Source of the DNA: Thermodesulfobacteriota bacterium
Lineage (GTDB): Bacteria > Desulfobacterota > Thermodesulfobacteria > Thermodesulfobacteriales > Thermodesulfobacteriaceae
Direction of reading: 5' to 3'
DNA length: 10,885 bases
Assembly: GCA_003641645.1 (NCBI GenBank)
Contig: QNAZ01000014.1
Location: 1 to 10,885 of the forward strand
Part shown: in pieces, positions 6,661-10,885 of the stretch
How the letters are laid out: every line of letters begins with the position of its first letter
How positions within the stretch are numbered: the stretch's first letter is position 1
Position numbers and translations under genes: made by a program
The notes under the pieces: generated by a model
Seen by the model: the letters and a program-made list of their open reading frames with translations, nothing else
Databases searched by the model: none
Told to the model about the DNA's origin: nothing

Positions 6661-8373
6661 ATGGGTAAGAGAATAACAGTTGATCCTATAACAAGGATTG
6701 AAGGGCATCTTAGAATTGATGTAGAAGCTGATGGTGGAAGAATAGTAAATGCATGGGCTTCTCCTCAAATGTGGAGAGGGATTGAAGTTATTTTAAGGGG
6801 AAGAGATCCAAGAGATGCCTGTCTTATTACTCAAAGAATTTGTGGAGTTTGTACCACGGTTCATGCTATAGCTTCAGTTAGAGCAGTGGAAAATGCTTTA
6901 GGGATGGAGGTTCCTCTTAATGCTCAATTAGTAAGAAATATTATACTTGCAACTCATGGTATGCATGACCATATAGTTCATTTCTATCATCTTTCTGCTC
7001 TTGACTGGGTTGATATTATTTCTGCTTTAAAAGCAGATCCTAAGAAAACTGCAGAACTTGCACAGACCTTATCTGATTGGAAAGGAAATAGTGTAACTTA
7101 TTTTAAAACTGTGCAAGAAAAACTTAAAGCTTTGGTAGATAGTGGGCAAATTGGTCCTTTTACCAATGGTTATTGGGGACATCCTCAAATGAAACTTTCT
7201 CCTGAAGCTAATTTAATGGCAGTAGCACATTATCTTACTGCTCTTGAATATCAGTTTATTCCTAATAAAGTAGCTGCTATATTGGGAGGGAAAAATCCTC
7301 ATGTTCAGAGTGTTATAGTTGGTGGAATTTCTTTAGCTATTGATCCTGATAGTGATTCAGCACTTAATAGAGAGAGACTTGATTATATTCGTGAGTTATT
7401 GATGCAAGCAAAGGAATTCTTCCAGAAGGTTTATCTTAATGATGTTATAGCTATTGGTTGTCTCTATTCAGACTGGACTAAGATTGGAGGAGGTGTTCCT
7501 AATTATTTAGCTGTTCCTGATATGCCTCTTGATACAAAAGGAACTAAATTTGATTTACCTGGAGGGACAATATTCAATAAAGATCTCAAAACCTTTACAC
7601 CAATTAAAAGCTTCAATGATCCATACTTCAGAGATAATGTAGCTGAAGATGTTGCTCATTCTTGGTATAAAGATACTGGACCGAGGCATCCATGGCAGGG
7701 TGAAACTATTCCTAACTATACTGATTTTAATCCCAATGGTAAGTATAGCTGGGCTAAAGCCCCAAGATTTAAAGGTGAGCCTATGCAGGTTGGACCTGTT
7801 TCTCAGGTATTAGCAGGTATTGCTTCCAAGCATGAACTTACAATGAAATGGGTAAATTATGCGATAGAGAAAGCAAAATCTCTTGGTGTTAATATTGATG
7901 TAGATGCATTCCATTCTACTATAGGAAGACACTTGGCAAGAGCAATTAGAGCAGCTGTTCTTGCAGACCTTGCTTTGAAACACCTTGACCTTCTTGAAAA
8001 AAACATTGCTAAAGGTGATCTTGAGATCTGGAATGAAGTGAAATTTCCTTCTGAAGAAATTAAAGGATTTGGATTCCATGAAGCACCAAGAGGAACACTT
8101 TCTCACTGGGTAGTTATTGAAAATGGAAAAATCAAAAATTATCAGTGTGTAGTTCCTACTACTTGGAATGTAAGCCCAAGGTGTGGTAAAGGTAAGATGG
8201 GACCTTATGAAGCAGCTTTAGTTGATAATCATCCTATTGTAGATCCTGAAAAACCATTAGAAGTTTTGAGAACAATTCACTCTTTTGACCCATGTATTGC
8301 ATGTGCAGTGCACATTATAAATGCCAGAGGAAAAGAAGTTAAAAGAGTAAAAGTTATGGCTTGTAGTAGATAG
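6661..8373 (+). CDS. hynA: Periplasmic group 1 [NiFe] hydrogenase large (catalytic) subunit
   Basis: This 570-residue subunit holds the Ni-Fe(CN)2CO centre that splits or forms H2. The N-terminal site has TRIEGH (11-16) and RICGVCTTVH (59-68), giving ligands Cys61 and Cys64. The C-terminal site is DPCIACAVH (543-551), with Cys545 and Cys548 and the processing histidine. A 19-residue tail after His551 should be removed by a HyaD/HynC-type endopeptidase once the metal is inserted; that protease is not encoded here. It has no signal peptide of its own and should leave the cell bound to the Tat-bearing small subunit. ATG is preceded by AGGAGGTT with 6 nt spacing. No cytochrome b or other subunit follows before the terminator, so a soluble cytochrome c is the likely partner (inference). 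Confidence 0.97.
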   Translation: MGKRITVDPITRIEGHLRIDVEADGGRIVNAWASPQMWRGIEVILRGRDPRDACLITQRICGVCTTVHAIASVRAVENALGMEVPLNAQLVRNIILATHGMHDHIVHFYHLSALDWVDIISALKADPKKTAELAQTLSDWKGNSVTYFKTVQEKLKALVDSGQIGPFTNGYWGHPQMKLSPEANLMAVAHYLTALEYQFIPNKVAAILGGKNPHVQSVIVGGISLAIDPDSDSALNRERLDYIRELLMQAKEFFQKVYLNDVIAIGCLYSDWTKIGGGVPNYLAVPDMPLDTKGTKFDLPGGTIFNKDLKTFTPIKSFNDPYFRDNVAEDVAHSWYKDTGPRHPWQGETIPNYTDFNPNGKYSWAKAPRFKGEPMQVGPVSQVLAGIASKHELTMKWVNYAIEKAKSLGVNIDVDAFHSTIGRHLARAIRAAVLADLALKHLDLLEKNIAKGDLEIWNEVKFPSEEIKGFGFHEAPRGTLSHWVVIENGKIKNYQCVVPTTWNVSPRCGKGKMGPYEAALVDNHPIVDPEKPLEVLRTIHSFDPCIACAVHIINARGKEVKRVKVMACSR

Positions 8374-8400
8374 AATTTAATTTTAGAACCAAATAAAGGT

Positions 8401-8455
8401 TAAATAAAAGAGGAGGAGCTTTTAGGCTCTCCTCTTTTATTTATTATTTTTTTTT
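8401..8455 (+). terminator. Strong intrinsic terminator after the hydrogenase genes, overlapping the hypD end
   Basis: A 15-bp stem (8401-8415 with 8429-8443) continues past one bulged G (8416) into AGC/GCT (8417-8419 with 8426-8428), closing a 6-nt TTTTAG loop. A T-rich tract with nine consecutive T (8447-8455) follows on the + strand. The right arm contains the hypD stop codon (8437-8439). On the minus strand the hairpin is followed by a less U-rich sequence, so it could also weakly stop hypD transcripts. Confidence 0.88.
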
Positions 8456-9609
8456 AAAGCAAAGTTAATTTTCTCTGTATTATTAATTATTTTTTTGTAT
8501 TTAAAATAAGCTAAACAAGCTCCTTCGGAAGAGACCATACAGGGACCTATTGGATTTTGAGGAGTACAAGCTTTTCCAAAAAGTTTACACTCAGGCGGCT
8601 TATTTAATCCTTTAATTATTCTTCTACAGAGACATTGTGGATTTTCTTTACCAGAATTAATGGAAACTTTAAAAACCTTTTCTCCATCAAAATTTTCATA
8701 TTCAGGTTTAATTTCATAAGCACTATTGGGAATTTCTCCTAAACCTCTCCAAGGAAAAGTTTTTCTAATATTAAATACATCTTTTAAAAATTCTTTAGCC
8801 TTGATATTTCCTTCAGGCGTAACAGACCGGGTATACTGAATTTCAACCTCATATTTTCCTTCTCTTATTTGTTTAGCTATTAAATAAATAGCTTGAATGA
8901 CATCAAGTGGCTCAAATCCTGAAATTACTATAGGTGTTTGATATTTTTTTACTATGGGTTCATAAGCTTTGCTTCCGGTAATAGTGCTTACATGTCCAGG
9001 TCCGATAAAAGCGTCAATAACAGGTTTTTCTTCACTCTGAAGAAGATATTCCAGCACAACAAGAGCTAAAATATGGTTACAAACTACCCACAAATTTTTA
9101 ATTTTTAACTCTTTAGCTTGCTTTATTAATACTGCTGTATGAGGAGAGGTAGTTTCAAAGCCTATAGCAAAGAATATCACTTTTTTGTGTGGATTTTTTA
9201 TAGCTAATTTAAGAGCTTCAAGAGCTGAAGAAATTGACCTAATTTCATAACCTTCTGCTCTTAGTTTTAAAAGGCTCATTCTATTCGATCCAGGAACTCT
9301 CATCAAATCCCCATAGGTGCATAAAATTACATCTGGCATTTTAGCAAGTTCTATAGCTAAATCCAACCTTTCTAAAGCAATTACACATACAGGACATCCT
9401 GGACCATGAATAAAATTTACATAATCTTTAAGGAGTTCATCAAGACCATTTCTTAGGATAACATGAGTGTGTCCTCCACAGAATTCCATTATATTAATAG
9501 GTTGACCATACTTTTCTATTTCATTTTTAATAAGAGTAACTAATTTTTTGACTCTTTGAGGATCTTTAAACTTATTCCATAGATCACTAAGACTGTTTAA
9601 GGATTTCAT
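8437..9609 (-). CDS. hypD: [NiFe] hydrogenase maturation protein HypD
   Basis: HypD is the Fe-S scaffold on which, with HypC, the Fe(CN)2CO group is assembled before insertion into the hydrogenase large subunit in the cytoplasm. The 390-residue protein has all the family blocks: CGGHTH (44-49), GPGCPVC (69-75), GFETT (150-154), and the C-terminal cysteine region. That region contains Cys326 and Cys328 (CLC), Cys341, CTP (348), GPCMVSSEGAC (355-365) and supplies [4Fe-4S] cluster ligands. The gene starts inside hypC (23-bp overlap) with GAGG 7 nt before ATG, so the pair is translationally coupled. It has about 20 extra Lys/Asn-rich residues at the C-terminus, whose codons run into the shared terminator hairpin. 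It faces the hydrogenase genes tail to tail. Confidence 0.97.
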   Translation of the reverse strand: MKSLNSLSDLWNKFKDPQRVKKLVTLIKNEIEKYGQPINIMEFCGGHTHVILRNGLDELLKDYVNFIHGPGCPVCVIALERLDLAIELAKMPDVILCTYGDLMRVPGSNRMSLLKLRAEGYEIRSISSALEALKLAIKNPHKKVIFFAIGFETTSPHTAVLIKQAKELKIKNLWVVCNHILALVVLEYLLQSEEKPVIDAFIGPGHVSTITGSKAYEPIVKKYQTPIVISGFEPLDVIQAIYLIAKQIREGKYEVEIQYTRSVTPEGNIKAKEFLKDVFNIRKTFPWRGLGEIPNSAYEIKPEYENFDGEKVFKVSINSGKENPQCLCRRIIKGLNKPPECKLFGKACTPQNPIGPCMVSSEGACLAYFKYKKIINNTEKINFALKKNNK

Positions 9610-9811
9610 CCCAATACCTCAAGCTTTCTTGTGCTTCTTTTTCACTTAATTTCTGTATAGCAAAGCCAACATGAACTAAAACCCAATCTCCTTCTTTAAC
9701 AGGCTCAGGTAAAAGATGAAGAGATATTTCTGTTTTAACTCCTTGTATTTCAGCTATTGCTGTCCATTCATTTTTTATTTCTATTATTTTATAAGGATAA
9801 GCCAAACACAT
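9587..9811 (-). CDS. hypC: [NiFe] hydrogenase maturation chaperone HypC
   Basis: A 74-residue HypC/HybG-family chaperone that partners HypD and escorts the iron centre to the hydrogenase precursor. The N-terminus MCLAYPYKI carries the essential Cys2, which becomes the exposed residue after Met removal. Most relatives read MCLAIPGK, so the Ile and Gly positions are both Tyr here. The downstream GDWVLVHVGFAIQKLSEKEA block (about 41-60) is typical of the OB-like fold. GGAGG lies 8 nt before ATG. The gene starts only 4 bp after the phosphatidyltransferase stop, so it has no promoter of its own that I can see and depends on upstream genes unrelated to hydrogenase. Confidence 0.96.
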   Translation of the reverse strand: MCLAYPYKIIEIKNEWTAIAEIQGVKTEISLHLLPEPVKEGDWVLVHVGFAIQKLSEKEAQESLRYWDEILKQS

Positions 9812-9815
9812 TTTG

Positions 9816-10412
9816 TTAACCTCCGGTTCTGTATGTTTTATAAATATAAATTATCCTTTGCAGAGCAGTAAAGTGGGTAAAAATTGCAATGAATACTAAA
9901 AGAGGGATACAGAGATCAAAAATAAGAGCTACAATTAAAAGAAAAATTCTTTCAAATCTGGTTAAAAGTCCGATTTTACAATCAAATCCTACTCCTTCTG
10001 CTCTTGCTCTTGTATAACTAACCATTAAAGAACCTGTTATAGCTAAAAAACTTAAAATAACACCATAAATTGAATTTTGATTTAAAAAATAATAAGTAAA
10101 AGCTAAAAATAAAAAAATTTCTCCATATCTATCAAGAGTAGAATCTAAAAAAGCACCAAAGGAGGTAACTTTTTTAGAATATCTTGCAAGTAAACCATCT
10201 ATTGCATCGAGAGGAGCAAAAAGTAAAAGAAAAATTCCACCAAGCAAAAGTTTTCCATAAGCAATAAAAATAGAGCTTATTAAAAAACCCATAAGACATG
10301 TTATTGTAACAGTGTTAGGATGAATACCCCAGGAATCTAAAATTTTAACTATAGGCAAAAGAAAAGGCTGAGAAATATTTCTTATAGTTTCATTAAAAGC
10401 TAATTTTGCCAT
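9816..10412 (-). CDS. CDP-alcohol phosphatidyltransferase family membrane enzyme
   Basis: A 198-residue integral membrane enzyme that transfers a phospho-lipid or phospho-alcohol group from a CDP-activated donor to an acceptor alcohol, making phospholipid headgroups or polar phosphodiesters. The full catalytic signature D-G-x2-A-R-x8-G-x3-D-x3-D is present in DGLLARYSKKVTSFGAFLDS and the following TLD, flanked by several hydrophobic segments. The FLDSTLDRYGE context resembles archaetidylinositol-phosphate and phosphatidylinositol-phosphate synthases more than phosphatidylglycerophosphate synthase (my recollection of the families, not a search). The specific product is therefore left open and no symbol is given. 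ATG overlaps the comM-like gene by 13 bp; only a weak TGGAAA precedes it. It is followed at once by hypC. Confidence 0.88.
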   Translation of the reverse strand: MAKLAFNETIRNISQPFLLPIVKILDSWGIHPNTVTITCLMGFLISSIFIAYGKLLLGGIFLLLFAPLDAIDGLLARYSKKVTSFGAFLDSTLDRYGEIFLFLAFTYYFLNQNSIYGVILSFLAITGSLMVSYTRARAEGVGFDCKIGLLTRFERIFLLIVALIFDLCIPLLVFIAIFTHFTALQRIIYIYKTYRTGG

Positions 10413-10885
10413 AAAGGTTTTTCCAAAATTCTATATTGTATAGCTTCTGCAATATGATGTTTCAATATTATCTCAGATTCTTCCAAATCTGCAATAGTTC
10501 GAGAAACTTTTAGGATTTTATGAATAGAACGAGCTGAAAAATTGAACTTATCAGCCACCTTTTCCAAGAATTCCTCAGCCTTTGGTTCTAAAATGCAATA
10601 CCTTTTAATTTCCTTAGGTTTAAGCTTTGCGTTTATTTTTAAGGAAGAACCATATCTTCTGGATTGTATTTTTCGAGCATTTATTACTTTTTCTCTAATA
10701 GTTTTAGAATCTAAAGAACTTTTAATATTTTCTTTTATTAAATCTTTAAATTCTACAGGTGGAATTTCTAAATGAATATCAATTCTATCAATTATAGGTC
10801 CTGAAAGTTTACTTCTATATTTTTTAATCTCCTGATAAGTGCATTGACAAGGTTTAGTAGGGTGTCCATAATAACCACATCTACA
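10400..10885 (-). CDS. ComM/YifB-family AAA+ (magnesium chelatase-like) protein, C-terminal part
   Basis: This frame is open to the right edge and ends with TAG at 10402-10400, giving the last 161 residues of a longer protein with no start in the window. It begins with a cysteine-rich loop (CRCGYYGHPTKPCQC, relatives usually read CPCGYYG) followed by KLSGPIIDRIDIHLEIPPV, a hallmark segment of YifB/ComM proteins around the AAA+ sensor/arginine region. The rest matches the C-terminal magnesium-chelatase-like helical domain (RSIHKILKVSRTIADLE). ComM in naturally transformable bacteria is a hexameric helicase that promotes branch migration of incoming DNA; many non-transformable bacteria also carry it. 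It is the most upstream visible gene of the comM-phosphatidyltransferase-hypC-hypD run. Confidence 0.92.
   Translation of the reverse strand, partial: CRCGYYGHPTKPCQCTYQEIKKYRSKLSGPIIDRIDIHLEIPPVEFKDLIKENIKSSLDSKTIREKVINARKIQSRRYGSSLKINAKLKPKEIKRYCILEPKAEEFLEKVADKFNFSARSIHKILKVSRTIADLEESEIILKHHIAEAIQYRILEKPLWQN

Noticed and set aside
10542..10775. Plus-strand open frame at the right edge
   Set aside because: It is antisense to the ComM/YifB-like C-terminal coding region, which matches a known family.
1..10885. Mobile elements, CRISPR, tRNA or rRNA
   Set aside because: No transposase or integrase, no regularly spaced repeats, and no recognisable RNA gene on either strand.

Overview
The window is about 30% GC by eye and reads as chromosomal DNA of a Gram-negative, anaerobic, hydrogen-using thermophile. 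It carries a Tat-exported soluble group 1 [NiFe] hydrogenase, an aldehyde ferredoxin oxidoreductase (AOR) family protein, an FmdE-family protein, an outer-membrane beta-barrel and a c-di-GMP EAL domain. That combination, with Lys/Ile-rich proteins and strong AAGGAGG-type ribosome binding sites, best fits a sulfate- or sulfur-metabolising Thermodesulfobacteriota member such as Thermodesulfobacterium. This assignment is inference from gene content; no marker gene for taxonomy is present.

Left part (1-3403): the C-terminal end of an EAL-domain protein on the + strand meets a leftward four-gene operon head-on. In transcription order the operon is arsR-type regulator, fmdE-like, tauE/safE-like permease, alginate-export-type outer-membrane porin (3403 down to 356). 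The genes overlap or lie 11-14 bp apart. The regulator has the CVC thiol pair of As(III)/Sb(III) sensors, but no recognised arsenic gene is present. The rest of the operon could form a two-membrane route for an unidentified anion.

Middle (3404-8455): a 172-bp divergent region with several inverted repeats separates arsR from a rightward AOR-family gene (3576-5537) with an unusual C-x3-C-x3-C cluster motif. A good sigma70-type promoter (5632-5660) then drives the small and large subunits of a periplasmic [NiFe] hydrogenase. A strong hairpin terminator (8401-8455) ends that unit.

Right part (8437-10885): a leftward, tightly packed set runs comM/yifB-like (partial), CDP-alcohol phosphatidyltransferase, hypC, hypD. 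HypC and HypD help build the Fe(CN)2CO centre needed by the hydrogenase transcribed towards them. hypA, hypB, hypE, hypF and the large-subunit endopeptidase are not in the window.

The most interesting region is the arsR/AOR divergent locus with its FmdE-TauE-porin operon. I saw no rRNA, tRNA, CRISPR array, transposon or phage gene, and no gene-free stretch longer than 172 bp.
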